Of a DNA stretch of 64,000 bases, positions 1 to 11,900 are shown piece after piece. Both the position numbers and the translations under genes were made by a program. Under the pieces are notes generated by a model, which made no database searches, was not told where the DNA came from, and was given only the letters and a program-made list of their open reading frames with translations. This DNA is from Cladorhizidae sp. MBARI D1340-BT2 (Eukaryota > Porifera > Demospongiae > Poecilosclerida > Cladorhizidae): contig JAQNBH010000007.1 in the NCBI GenBank assembly GCA_028752905.1, positions 20,399,938 to 20,463,937 of the forward strand, given 5' to 3'. The first letter of the stretch is position 1. The number at the start of each line of letters is the position of its first letter.

Positions 1-1
1 G

Positions 2-199
2 GACAGTCACAATCATCCCGAGCATCCTAGAGAGGTTATGGGTCAAAAATACCAAGGTAAACTTGCATGGATCAACTGCACGAAGGGGAAAATCATGATA
101 AGGATTCATTACAAGGCTATAAGCTATAGCAATGGAGAAGTGCACCTTTCTGAAGTGTACAGTATTATTAAAAATATATGGCTTAACGCTTACGGTTAA
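2..199 (+). CDS. Coding-like segment, open from window edge
   Basis: This frame is open from base 2 to a TAA at 197-199 (65 codons), with an internal ATG at 38. The composition looks protein-like, mixed basic and hydrophobic (for example GKLAWINCTKGK), with no simple repeat. The 5' part lies outside the window, so it could be a terminal exon of a host gene or the end of a retroelement frame. I do not recognise the product. Chance openness over 65 codons is possible. Confidence 0.3.
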   Translation, partial: DSHNHPEHPREVMGQKYQGKLAWINCTKGKIMIRIHYKAISYSNGEVHLSEVYSIIKNIWLNAYG

Positions 200-253
200 A
201 CAAAACAAAAAATTTTAAGGATGTACCCATGTTGTCCATCCACAACAAGTAAA

Positions 254-372
254 GACCCATTACCATTTAAACCCATTACCATTTAAAGTCATGTGAGCAA
301 TATTACAACTACTGTAGCTGCTTTTTAAAAAAAATCGTGTTTGGTGTACACTATTTTAAATGGTAAAGGGTC
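254..372. mobile_element. Small MITE-like element
   Basis: Inverted ends: 254-271 reads GACCCATTACCATTTAAA, and the reverse complement of 355-372 reads GACCCTTTACCATTTAAA, one mismatch in 18. A direct copy of the left end follows at 271-287. The enclosed 119 bp has no coding potential. The terminal motif GACCCTTTACC recurs at four other places in the window, suggesting a dispersed non-autonomous family. No target duplication could be fixed. Confidence 0.45.
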
Positions 373-468
373 GTCTTCTGGTTGTGGTCTACATATGTAT
401 ACACAGTCTTTCCTTTCTTCACTGACAAGTCGGTCCAATACAGTAGTTTGTATTGTTCTTGCACATAC

Positions 469-537
469 CTGCATCTCCTTGGTCTTTGCAATATTCTTCC
501 CAAGTTCTCTACGCATCTTCTCCTCTTCTTTTCCACT
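469..537 (-). CDS. Host gene internal exon (23 codons)
   Basis: On the minus strand a pyrimidine tract ends in ctctag at 538, followed by 69 nt that read without stop as SGKEEEKMRRELGKN... to ...KTKEMQ, then CAG|GTATGTG, a strong donor. The exon is 69 nt, phase 0 on both sides. The peptide is a charged helix or coiled coil. It has only a faint similarity to the basic helix after the core of LETM1-type proteins, too weak to name. Neighbouring exons were not found, so the rest of the gene lies outside the window or in short exons missed by eye. Confidence 0.5.
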
Positions 538-639
538 CTAGAGAAATAAGATAACATTATCTCTGCTTGTACTCTCTTGTATGTATTAAGACTATTGCAA
601 ATGTCAACACACCCTCGAGGAAATGTTTTTTAATTCTAT

Positions 640-1040
640 ACTTGATACACTCAGTAGTATTTTCCTCTAGGCATGGCATTAGATATCCATATTCCACTAA
701 TACTTAGATATCCATATTCCACTAATACTTAATACACTCACTGCAGTATCTTCCTATAGGCATGGCATTAGATATTCTCCTATTCCACTAATACTTGATA
801 TACTCACTGTAGTATCTTCCTATAGGCACGGCATTAGATATTCTCCTAATACTTGATATACTCACTGCAGTATTTTCCTATAGGCAAGGCATTACATATT
901 CCACTAATACTTGATATACTCACTGTAGTATCTCCCTATAGGCATGGCATTAGATATTCTCTCATATTCCACTAATAATACTTGATATATTCACTGAGTA
1001 TCTTCCTATAGGCATGGCATTAGATATTCTCCCATACTCC
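640..1040. repeat. Tandem repeat, about 66-bp unit, ~6 copies
   Basis: Units share ggcatggcattagatatt ... ccactaatacttgatata ... cactgtagtatcttcc. Copies vary by small deletions of the central ttctcctattcc segment. It lies in otherwise AT-rich non-coding DNA (538-1100) where I see no gene. Confidence 0.75.
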
Positions 1041-1104
1041 GCTCTGGTTATCTAATGCCTACCACACATGCATGTAGCCATTAAACTACCACTTTCCAAG
1101 AATT

Positions 1105-1284
1105 ATGGCAACATTTTCCAAGTCAGCAGAAGCAGTTGTTTTGGCTGATGAATCAGTTAAGCAACTTATTGCCAGCACTAAAGCTATGAATACTGCCAAG
1201 ACAACTAGAAGTGACTTAAATGTGTGGTATAGATGGCGTCAGTCCAGACCAACTGGTGGAGCGACTGACCATCTTGTTACATGA
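1105..1284 (+). CDS. Short ORF, possible DUF3504/Crypton-like N-terminus
   Basis: ATG at 1105 opens 59 codons to TGA at 1282. The segment ...LIASTKAMNTAKTTRSDL followed by NVWYRWRQ resembles the start of the DUF3504/Crypton-derived domain, where an 'I..S...NT...T..DL..W..W' helix precedes the recombinase-like core. This is recalled similarity, not an alignment. No downstream core domain follows, so if correct it is a fragment. It could also be a small host exon. Confidence 0.3.
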   Translation: MATFSKSAEAVVLADESVKQLIASTKAMNTAKTTRSDLNVWYRWRQSRPTGGATDHLVT

Positions 1285-1789
1285 AGTATAGTAATGGAAT
1301 GTGGCGAGTTATTTCAGGAGCTCGCGTCTCTACCTTCACAAGCTGAAGGCGAGTGACAATACGAAATGACGTGCCATATTCCAACGACGAATGTGATAAT
1401 CTCTACTCGACATACTCACTGACTCGTGTAAGAAATTCATCCACTTCCATCTCATGTACAAATTATAATCACCGTCACCATTGTTACCAAACACCTCACT
1501 CAGCACACACCTTCACCAATATCCCACATATTTGAAGTCACAAAAGATATATAAAATGAACTGTGTGCACTGAATAGCAGGCTCTGTCCCTACTCATACC
1601 CAGTAGACTGCCCAGTAGACTGCCTAGTTTGACGGGTAAGTTAGCAAAAATAAATGAAATACTAATAATTACATAAATAATACATAAACATAAACATAAA
1701 TAATAATACATAAAACATAAATAAACATAAATAATACATAAATAATACATAAATAATAAATAGATAAATAAGTAACTAATGAGCAATAA
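1285..1789. other. No gene seen
   Basis: Unique AT-rich DNA, grading at about 1650 into an A/T-rich run of degenerate cataaa/aataca words that leads into the 13-bp array. A 60-codon frame at 1353-1535 has no coding character. Confidence 0.6.
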
Positions 1790-2160
1790 ATAATGAGCAA
1801 TAGATGATAGCAATAGATGATAGCAATAGATGATAGCAATAGATGATAGCAATAGATGATAGCAATAGATGATAGCAATAGATGATAGCAATAGATGATA
1901 GCAATAGATGATAGCAATAGATGATAGCAATAGATGATAGCAATAGATGATAGCAATAGATGTGAGCAATAGATGATAGCAATAGATGATAGCAATAGAT
2001 GATAGCAATAGATGATAGCAATAGATGTGAGCAATAGATGATAGCAATAGATGATAGCAATAGATGATAGCAATAGATGATAGCAATAGATGATAGCAAT
2101 AGATGATAGCAATAGATGATAGCTAGCAATAGATGATAGCAATAGATGATAGCAATAGAT
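1790..2160. repeat. 13-bp tandem array (agcaatagatgat)
   Basis: About 28 copies of agcaatagatgat, nearly perfect, with a few gatgtg variants. The period of 13 gives a 13-residue periodic frame in all minus frames; these long frames are by-products. Confidence 0.95.
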
Positions 2161-3125
2161 AATGAGCAATAGATAACGAGCAATAGATAACGAGCAATAG
2201 ATAACGAGCAATAGATAACGAGCAATAGATAACGAGCAATAGATAACGAGCAATAGATAATGAGCAATGCAATAGAATGAGCAATAGATAATGAGCAATA
2301 GATAATGAGCAATAGATAACGAGCAATAGATAACGAGCAATAGATAACGAGCAATAGATAACGAGCAATAGATAACGAGCAATAGATAACGAGCAATAAA
2401 TAATGAGCAATAAATAATGAGCTATAGATACTGAGCAATAGATAATGAGCAATAAATAATGAGCTATAGATAATGAGCAATAGATAACGAGCAATAGATA
2501 ATGAGCAATGCAATAGAATGAGCAATAGATAATGAGCAATAGATAACGAGCAATAGATAACGAGTCTATACTCTGCAGCACATGGTAATAGCCATGAACA
2601 CACACTCAGACAACCTCTCCCAGTCAATACTCTGCAGCACATGGTAATAGCCATGACCACACACTCAGACAACCTCTCCCAGTCTATACTCTGCAGCACA
2701 TGGTAATAGCCATGAACACACACTCAGACAACGAGCAATAGATAACGAGCAATAGATAATGAGCAATGCAATAGAATGAGCAATAGATAATGAGCAATAG
2801 ATAACGAGCAATAGATAACGAGCAATAGATAACGAGCAATAGATAACGAGCAATACATAATGAGCTATAGATAATGAGCAATAGATAATGAGCAATAGAT
2901 AATGAGCAATAGATAAGGAGCAATAGATAATGAGCAATAGATAAGGAGCAATAGATAATGAGCAATAGATAAGGAGCAATAGATAACGAGCAATAGATAA
3001 CGAGCAATAGATAACGAGCAATAGATAAGGAGCAATAGATAACGAGCAATAGATAACGAGCAATAAATAATGAGCAATAAATAATGAGCTATAGATAATG
3101 AGCTATAGATAATGAGCAATAAAGG
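2155..3125. repeat. 14-bp tandem array (agcaatagataacg)
   Basis: Directly continues the 13-bp array but with a 14-bp unit (agcaatagataacg / agcaatagataatg), about 55 copies. A 59-bp repeat block interrupts it at 2566-2731. The two unit lengths share the agcaatagat core, so one derives from the other by replacement of the last 3-4 bases. Confidence 0.95.
2566..2731. repeat. 59-bp tandem repeat inside the 14-bp array
   Basis: Nearly three copies of a 59-bp unit containing ctctgcagcacatggtaat and acacacactcagacaacc. The block is flanked on both sides by the same 14-bp array. Confidence 0.85.
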
Positions 3126-3441
3126 CTGACAGCTGCAACCATCTCTTCCTAGGACTTGATAGCTGTTTCTGGAAGCTTTTCTATGAGGAAGGCTGCAGGG
3201 GCACCTTGGCTCACCGGGGACCACTATGAATCTCTTAGCTCTTGAGACTTGAGAAAGGAGGCACTCCTGGATGGGTTACTACGCTGCATGTTTTGTTGTA
3301 GCGCAATAGGTAAAGGTTGGAACTTATTTTACCAGGCGAACACATACCACGGACTGCACTAGCTATATTGGTTTGACCCACTGACTGACGGCAACATCCA
3401 ACTACCATTTAGGCAGCTTCTTAGCTTTCTTCTCACTTGAC

Positions 3442-3743
3442 ATGGCTGCCTCTTTACAGTTCTGCAATGATCTTGTCCGTAAGATGCACCCTCGGACAAA
3501 TACTGAGAATAGGACCAATGAAATGGTAGATACGAACATCACACCAGCAAATTCACACCGGAAGACATGTGTGAAGAGAAGAAGTCCTTGAAGGACAGGC
3601 TAGCCACACCTTCTTTACCCCACTCTGGTTTAGTGGTGACTGATGCAAGATCTCCCATAAGAGCTGATACTGAAAGTGCTCCACTAAAACCAACTGATGG
3701 CTTGATTCCTGTGGCAGAAGACCGCCGCTACACCAAAACTTAA
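3442..3743 (+). pseudogene. Coding-like locus in two overlapping frames
   Basis: Frame 1 runs from ATG 3442 (context gacATGG) to TGA at 3589 (49 aa, starts MAASLQFCNDLVRK). Frame 2 is open from 3522, has an ATG at 3567, and ends at TAA 3741 (58 aa from the ATG, starts MCEEKKSLKDRLATPS). Both have normal protein composition, and the second continues where the first fails, as expected from a one-base indel near 3550-3590 in a once-continuous reading frame. No pseudo-intron of reasonable length joins them. The acidic/basic, Ser/Pro-rich product is unrecognised. 3126-3441 upstream holds no recognisable feature. Confidence 0.4.
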
Positions 3744-4357
3744 CTTCTCGGGAGCATGTCAGATAAATAATGCTGGTTGATGAATGCAACAAGTATACAT
3801 AGCAACACAGGGATATTATCCAGTGGTTATGCATTTGCAGATGCTGACTAAGACAAGAGTGACCGAGGTCAGATCTAACTTGAACCAATTATAACCCTTT
3901 AGGGGGTAAAGAATAGTGGCCGAAGAATTCACGGGGAAAATATCCGTATATTGCCTAATGTATAGTAGAAGCCACACCCCACTCTGCTGCTCTTCGTCAC
4001 ACCTGTGGTGGACTGGGATTCTAACCGTGAAAACTGCAAATATTAAGCTATCCCAAAACATCCTATGCATGAAATCATTGTCCTTTTAATCATGCATATG
4101 TAGGTAGTTAGGAAAGTGGATGCACAGGGTGGTTTCTGCTGGAGATAGTGGCATGTTCTACCAATCACTAATCAGGACAAGTGCTGATAGCAACCTATTT
4201 CAATTTCAAAACTTTTTTGTTATATTTGCCAGAAGTCACTTCTAGCCACAGCTCTGCAAGTCATACGAACAGTGATCCTTATCCTAATATTATAGAGTCA
4301 CATCAACTCCTTAATAGAGTGGAGATATTCCAATTTCAAGCTGTATTGTGATGGTGG
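3744..4357. other. No gene seen
   Basis: Unique DNA between the coding-like locus and the hAT element. An 84-codon minus frame (3816-4070) has no splice signals or recognisable motif and is taken as chance. Confidence 0.5.
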
Positions 4358-4489
4358 CTATATTAGACCCCCTGGAAATCCGTTTAAAAAAATACCTTTT
4401 TCCGTTTCAGATTTTTCTAAATTCCGTTTCACACCATGATTTATGTTTTTTTCCGTTTCAACAAATAAATAATTTATTATACACATTAA

Positions 4490-5281
4490 TCAACTAAAAC
4501 GTCCTTCTATATCACCATTGTGATACAGCATAACAAGTTTTTTTGTGTTCTCTTCAGTAAGACTCCCTCTTCTATCATTAAGGAGGTGTTTATACTGAGA
4601 AAAACTTCGTTCACAGTCAACTGATGCCACAGGCATCCAAATAGCATCTGAGGCAACTGCCACAAGTAGAGGGAAACGACCACTCACGCTCTCCCAAAAT
4701 GCTTGAAGATTCAATGGAGATGGAAGAGCACTTGGTGGTAATTAGATTAGCCATTCTTCATGTAGCTCTGCTGATGGACTCTTAAGTCCTGGGATGACAT
4801 CAAAGTCAGTGATGTCATGTCCCACGATAGCCAATTGTCGTGGATCAAAAACACGAACTGCCTTGTAATATGCATAGGCTGGATGATTGTCCACATGACC
4901 ACAAAGTTTTTTATAGGACAAATTAAAGACTTTTTGGAAGGACTTGATCTGTTTCTTTCTCTCTGGCACAGGTAGCTACGATAACAGACGATCAGTTTCA
5001 GTTCCAAAGGTAGTCTTCTCGCAACCGGCTCTCAGATGCATCTTAATATCCTCCAGATAATTGAAGACCTTACATGCCAGTGGAGTTTCCTTCTCTTCAA
5101 GAGCAGTGAGTACAGTCATCAGCCGCTGGCAGTTCTCCTTAATGAAGTACAGCTGAAGAATGATTTCAGGATAGATCATTTTATGGCTAACCAGCTCAAT
5201 AATACGCTCTATAGCCATTCGCACTCCTTTCTCTGCCTTGTAAAATCCCTCATAGAGATGGACTCTGGTAGCATGATACAT
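4490..5281 (-). pseudogene. hAT transposase C-terminal fragment
   Basis: One minus-strand frame runs from 5281 to a stop at 4490-4492, interrupted by two in-frame stops (TAG 4976-4978, TAA 4742-4744). The last part carries the hAT C-terminal dimerisation signature: a hydrophobic segment, then PVASVDCERSFSQ, KHLLNDRRGSLTEEN and KLVMLYHN, matching the family pattern 'P.S.....ERSFS..k.i....R..L..e.l..L......'. The preceding helices (FYKAEKGVRMAIERI, KKLCGHVDNHPAYAY) fit the region before it. The N-terminal BED finger and most of the DDE core are missing. The protein cannot be active. Confidence 0.85.
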
Positions 5282-5425
5282 GGGGGGGGGGGGGGGGAAG
5301 AAGAAGAAAAAAGAAGGGGGAAAATGAAGGGGGGGAAAAAAGAAGGAAAAAGAAAGAAGAAGAAAAAAAAGGGGGAAAAAAGAAGGGAAAGAGGGGAAAA
5401 AAGGGAAAAAAAGAAAAAAACACGT
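5281..5425. repeat. G/A low-complexity tract
   Basis: A poly-G run (about 18 G from 5282) followed by about 130 bp of purine-only aagaagaaaaagg words. It replaces the 5' half of the hAT gene just inside the right terminal repeat. Confidence 0.9.
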
Positions 5426-5486
5426 GGATTCCGTGGTTTCCGTGTATTTTCCGTGCTAACGGATTTCCAGGGGGTCTACTATATAG

Positions 5487-5945
5487 ACTCTCCGAAGTGT
5501 CAACACCATACTGTAAGAAGAGGGAATTGCTTGATCAGCTATAAGACACATGTATGAACCATGGAGCACATGATCACTTCAGCTCTGACTACAACGATGC
5601 AGAGGGTGTGTGGTCAATATCCCTTAGTCAATAACAATGCAGAGTGGGTGTGGTCTTCAGTCTACACAATCGCTTTCTAGTAAAATCAATTGTGCGCAGG
5701 ATTATCATTCTAGACTGCAGATGAAACCAATTAGCACATACTGAGAAGAAACGAGCGGGTTACAATTGTGCTGTATTTGCTGCAGTGGTTGTTGACCCCT
5801 GAATTATCGATGGGGTTTCGATTTCAAACTTCTGACTTATACACCGACAAATATAATTGGAGTGGGAGTGGCACACGGCACAGCACACATAAATGTACCT
5901 TGATATTGGCCTCGATCACCTCTTCTCTTCTTTGAGTGATCTTTT
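5487..5945. other. No gene seen
   Basis: Unique spacer between the hAT right end and the 43-bp satellite. Contains a short duplicated phrase with 'gcagagtg/ggtgtggtc' near 5600-5660. No supported coding exon. Confidence 0.5.
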
Positions 5946-8900
5946 GTTCATAGCTACATACAGACATGAGCAACACAGGGAGATCAACTATCATAGCTAC
6001 ATTCAGACAGGAGCAACACAGGGAGATCAACTATCATAGCTACATACAGACAGGAGCAACACAGGGAGTTCAACTATCATAGCTACATACAGACAGGAGC
6101 AACACAGGGAGATCAACTATCATAGCTACATACAGACAGGAGCAACACAGGGAGATCAACTATCACAGCTGCATACAGACAGGAGCAACACAGGGAGATC
6201 AACTATCACAGCTGCATACAGACAGGAGCAACACAGGGAGATCAACTATCATAGCTACATACAGACAGGAGCAACACAGGGAGATCAACTATCATAGCTA
6301 CATACAGACAGGAGCAACACAGGGAGATCAACTATCATAGCTACATACAGACAGGAGCAATACAGGGAGATCAACTATCATAGCTGCATACAGACAGGAG
6401 CAACACAGGGAGATCAACTATCATAGCTGCATACAGACAGGAGCAACACAGGGAGATCAACTATCACAGCTGCATATAGACAGGAGCAACACAGGGAGAT
6501 CAACTATCATAGCTACATACAGACAGGAGCAACACAGGGAGATCAACTATGATCAACTATCATAGCTACATACAGGCAGGAGCAACACAGGGAGATCAAC
6601 TATCATAGCTACATACAGACAGGAGCAACACAGGGAGATCAACTATCACAGCTGCATACAGACAGGAGCAACACAGGGAGATCAACTATCACAGCTGCAT
6701 ACAGACAGGAGCAACACAGGGAGATCAACTCTCATAGCTGCATACAGACAGGAGCAACACAGGGAGATCAACTATCATAGCTACATACAGACAGGAGCAA
6801 CACAGGGAGATCAACTATCACAGCTGCATATAGACAGGAGCAACACAGGGAGATCAACTATCATAGCTACATACAGACAGGAGCAACACAGGGAGATCAA
6901 CCATGATCAACTATCATAGCTACATACAGGCAGGAGCAACACAGGGAGATCAACTATCATAGCTACATACAGACAGGAGCAACACAGGGAGATCAACTCT
7001 CACAGCTACATACAGACAGGAGCAACACAGGGAGATCAACTATCACAGCTGCATACAGACAGGAGCAACACAGGGAGATCAACTATCATAGCTACATACA
7101 GACAGGAGCAACACAGGGAGATCAACTATCATAGCTACATACAGACAGGAGCAACACAGGGAGATCAACTATCATAGCTACATACAGACAGGAGCAACAC
7201 AGGGAGATCAACTATCATAGCTACATACAGACAGGAGCAATACAGGGAGATCAACTATCATAGCTACATTCAGACAGGAGCAACACAGGGAGATCAACTA
7301 TCATAGCTACATACAGACAGGAGAAACACAGGGAGATCAACTATCATAGCTACATACAGACAGGAGCAACACAGGGAGATCAACTATCATAGCTACATAC
7401 AGACAGGAGCAACACAGGGAGATCAACTATCATAGCTACATACAGACAGGAGCAACACAGGGAGATCAACTATCACAGCTGCATACAGACAGGAGCAACA
7501 CAGGGAGATCAACTATCATAGCTACATACAGACAGGAGCAACACAGGGAGATCAACTATCATAGCTACATACAGACAGGAGCAACACAGGGAGATCAACT
7601 ATCATAGCTACATCCAGACAGGAGCAACACAGGGAGATCAACTATCACAGCTGCATACAGACAAGAGCAACACAGGGAGATCAACTATCACAGCTACATA
7701 CAGACAGGAGCAATACAGGGAGATCAACTATCATAGCTGCATACAGACAGGAGAAACACAGGGAGATCAACTATCATAGCTGCATACAGACAGGAGCAAC
7801 ACAGGGAGATCAACTCTCATAGCTGCATACAGACAGGAGCAACACAGGGAGATCAACTATCATAGCTACATACAGACAGGAGCAACACAGGGAGATCAAC
7901 TATCATAGCTGCATTCAGACAGGAGCAACACAGGGAGATCAACTATCATAGCTACATTCAGACAGGAGCAACACAGGGAGATCAACTATCATAGCTACAT
8001 ACAGACAGGAGCAACACAGGGAGATCAACTATCATAGCTACATACAGACAGGAGCAACACAGGGAGATCAACTATCATAGCTACATACAGACAGGAGCAA
8101 CACAGGGAGATCAACTATCATAGCTACATTCAGACAGGAGCAACACAGGGAGATCAACTATCATAGCTACATACAGACAGGAGCAACACAGGGAGATCAA
8201 CTATCATAGCTACATACAGACAGGAGCAACATAGGGAGATCAACTATCATAGCTACATACAGACAGGAGCAACACAGGGAGATCAACTATCATAGCTACA
8301 TACAGACAGGAGCAACACAGGGAGATCAACTATCATAGCTGCATACAGACAGGAGCAACACAGGGAGAGATCAACTATCATAGCTACATACAGACAGGAG
8401 CAACATAGGGAGATCAACTATCATAGCTACATACAGACAGGAGCAACACAGGGAGATCAACTATCATAGCTACATACAGACAGGAGCAACACAGGGAGAT
8501 CAACTATCATAGCTGCATACAGACAGGAGAAACACAGGGAGATCAACTATCATAGCTGCATACAGACAGGAGCAACACAGGGAGATCAACTATCATAGCT
8601 ACATACAGACAGGAGCAATACAGGGAGATCAACTATCATAGCTACATACAGACAGGAGCAACACAGGGAGATCAACTATCACAGCTGCATACAGACAGGA
8701 GCAACACAGGGAGATCAACTATCATAGCTACATACAGACAGGAGCAACACAGGGAGATCAACTATCAACAGCTGCATACAGACAGGAGCAACACAGGGAG
8801 ATCAACTATCATAGCTACATACAGACAGGAGCAACACAGGGAGATCAACTATCATAGCTACATACAGACAGGAGCAACACAGGGAGATCAACTATCATAG

Positions 8901-11900
8901 CTGCATACAGACAGGAGCAACACAGGGAGATCAACTATCACAGCTGCATACAGACAGGAGCAACACAGGGAGATCAACTATGATCAACTATCATAGCTAC
9001 ATACAGGCAGGAGCAACACAGGGAGATCAACTATCATAGCTACATACAGACAGGAGCAATACAGGTATCATAGCTACATACAGACATGAGCAACACAGGG
9101 AGATCAACTATCACAGCTGCATATAGACAGGAGCAACACAGGGAGATCAACTATCATAGCTGCATACAGACAGGAACAACACAGGGAGATCAACTATCAT
9201 AGCTACATACAGACAGGAGCAACACAGGGAGATCAACTATGATCAACTATCATAGCTACATACAGGCAGGGCAACACAGGGAGATCAACTATCATAGCTA
9301 CATACATACAGACAGGAGCAACACAGGGAGATCAACTCTCACAGCTACATACAGACAGGAGCAACACAGGGAGATCAACTATCACAGCTGCATACAGACA
9401 GGAGCAACACAGGGAGACAACTATCATAGAGCTCTACATACAGACAGGAGCAACACAGGGAGATCAACTATCATAGCTACATACAGACAGGAGCAACACA
9501 GGGAGATCAACTATCATAGCTGCATACAGACAGGAGCAACACAGGGAGATCAACTATCATAGCTACATACAGACAGGAGCAATACAGGGAGATCAACTAT
9601 CATAGCTACATACAGACAGGAGCAACACAGGGAGATCAACTATCATAGCTACATACAGACAGGAGCAACATAGGGAGATCAACTATCATAGCTACATACA
9701 GACAGGAGCAACACAGGGAGATCAACTATCATAGCTACATACAGACAGGAGCAACACAGGGAGATCAACTATCATAGCTGCATACAGACAGGAGCAACAC
9801 AGGGAGAGATCAACTATCATAGCTACATACAGACAGGAGCAACATAGGGAGATCAACTATCATAGCTACATACAGACAGGAGCAACACAGGGAGATCAAC
9901 TATCATAGCTACATACAGACAGGAGCAACACAGGGAGATCAACTATCATAGCTGCATACAGACAGGAGAAACACAGGGAGATCAACTATCATAGCTGCAT
10001 ACAGACAGGAGCAACACAGGGAGATCAACTATCATAGCTACATACAGACAGGAGCAATACAGGGAGATCAACTATCATAGCTACATACAGACAGGAGCAA
10101 CACAGGGAGATCAACTATCACAGCTGCATACAGACAGGAGCAACACAGGGAGATCAACTATCATAGCTACATACAGACAGGAGCAACACAGGGAGATCAA
10201 CTATCAACAGCTGCATACAGACAGGAGCAACACAGGGAGATCAACTATCATAGCTACATACAGACAGGAGCAACACAGGGAGATCAACTATCATAGCTAC
10301 ATACAGACAGGAGCAACACAGGGAGATCAACTATCATAGCTGCATACAGACAGGAGCAACACAGGGAGATCAACTATCACAGCTGCATACAGACAGGAGC
10401 AACACAGGGAGATCAACTATGATCAACTATCATAGCTACATACAGACAGGAGCAACACAGGGAGATCAACTATCATAGCTACATACAGACAGGAGCAACA
10501 CAGGGAGATCAACTATCATAGCTACATACAGACAGGAGAAACACAGGGAGATCAACTATCATAGCTACATACAGACAGGAGCAACACAGGGAGATCAACT
10601 ATCATAGCTACATACAGACAGGAGCAACACAGGGAGTTCAACTATCATAGCTACATACAGACAGGAGCAACACAGGGAGATCAACTATCATAGCTACATA
10701 CAGACAGGAGCAACACAGGGAGATCAACTATCATAGCTACATACAGACAGGAGCAACACAGGGAGATCAACTATCATAGCTACATACAGACAGGAGCAAC
10801 ACAGGGAGATCAACTATCATAGCTACATACAGACAGGAGCAACACAGGGAGATCAACTATCATAGCTACATACAGACAGGAGCAACACAGGGAGATCAAC
10901 TATCATAGCTACATACAGACAGGAGCAACACAGGGAGATCAACTATCACAGCTGCATACAGACAAGAGCAACACAGGGAGATCAACTATCATAGCTACAC
11001 ACAGACAGGAGCAATACAGGGAGATCAACTATCATAGCTGCATACAGACAGGAGCAACACAGGGAGATCAACTATCATAGCTGCATACAGACAGGAGCAA
11101 CACAGGGAGATCAACTATCATAGCTACATTCAGACAGGAGCAACACAGGGAGATCAACTATCATAGCTACATACAGACAGGAGCAACACAGGGAGATCAA
11201 CTATCATAGCTGCATACAGACAGGAGCAACACAGGGAGAGATCAACTATCATAGCTACATACAGACAGGAGCAACACAGGGAGATCAACTATCATAGCTG
11301 CATACAGACAGGAGAAACACAGGGAGATCAACTATCATAGCTGCATACAGACAGGAGCAACACAGGGAGATCAACTATCATAGCTACATACAGACAGGAG
11401 CAATACAGGGAGATCAACTATCATAGCTACATACAGACAGGAGCAACACAGGGAGATCAACTATCACAGCTGCATACAGACAGGAGCAACACAGGGAGAT
11501 CAACTATCATAGCTACATACAGACAGGAGCAACACAGGGAGATCAACTATCAACAGCTGCATACAGACAGGAGCAACACAGGGAGATCAACTATCATAGC
11601 TACATACAGACAGGAGCAACACAGGGAGATCAACTATCATAGCTACATACAGACAGGAGCAACACAGGGAGATCAACTATCACAGCTGCATATAGACAGG
11701 AACAACACAGGGAGATCAACTATCATAGCTACATACAGACAGGAGCAACACAGGGAGATCAACTATGATCAACTATCATAGCTACATACAGGCAGGAGCA
11801 ACACAGGGAGATCAACTATGATCAACTATCATAGCTACATACAGGCACGAGCAACACAGGGAGATCAACTATCACAGCTGCATACAGACAGGAGCAACAC

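Larger units (their letters stand above)
4364..5478 (-). mobile_element. Decayed hAT-type DNA transposon
   Basis: The ends are perfect 21-bp inverted repeats: 4364-4384 begins TAGACCCCCTGGAAATC and 5458-5478 is its exact reverse complement. The same 6 bp, CTATAT, abuts both ends (4358-4363 and 5479-5484) and may be the target duplication, although hAT elements usually make 8 bp. Short subterminal words recur inside: CCGTTT(C)A at 4381, 4399, 4422 and 4451 on the left, and CCGTG several times on the right (5421-5455), as is typical of hAT transposase-binding ends. The interior holds the C-terminal part of an hAT transposase on the minus strand. The 5' half of the gene is replaced by a G/A-rich low-complexity tract. 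Confidence 0.8.
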
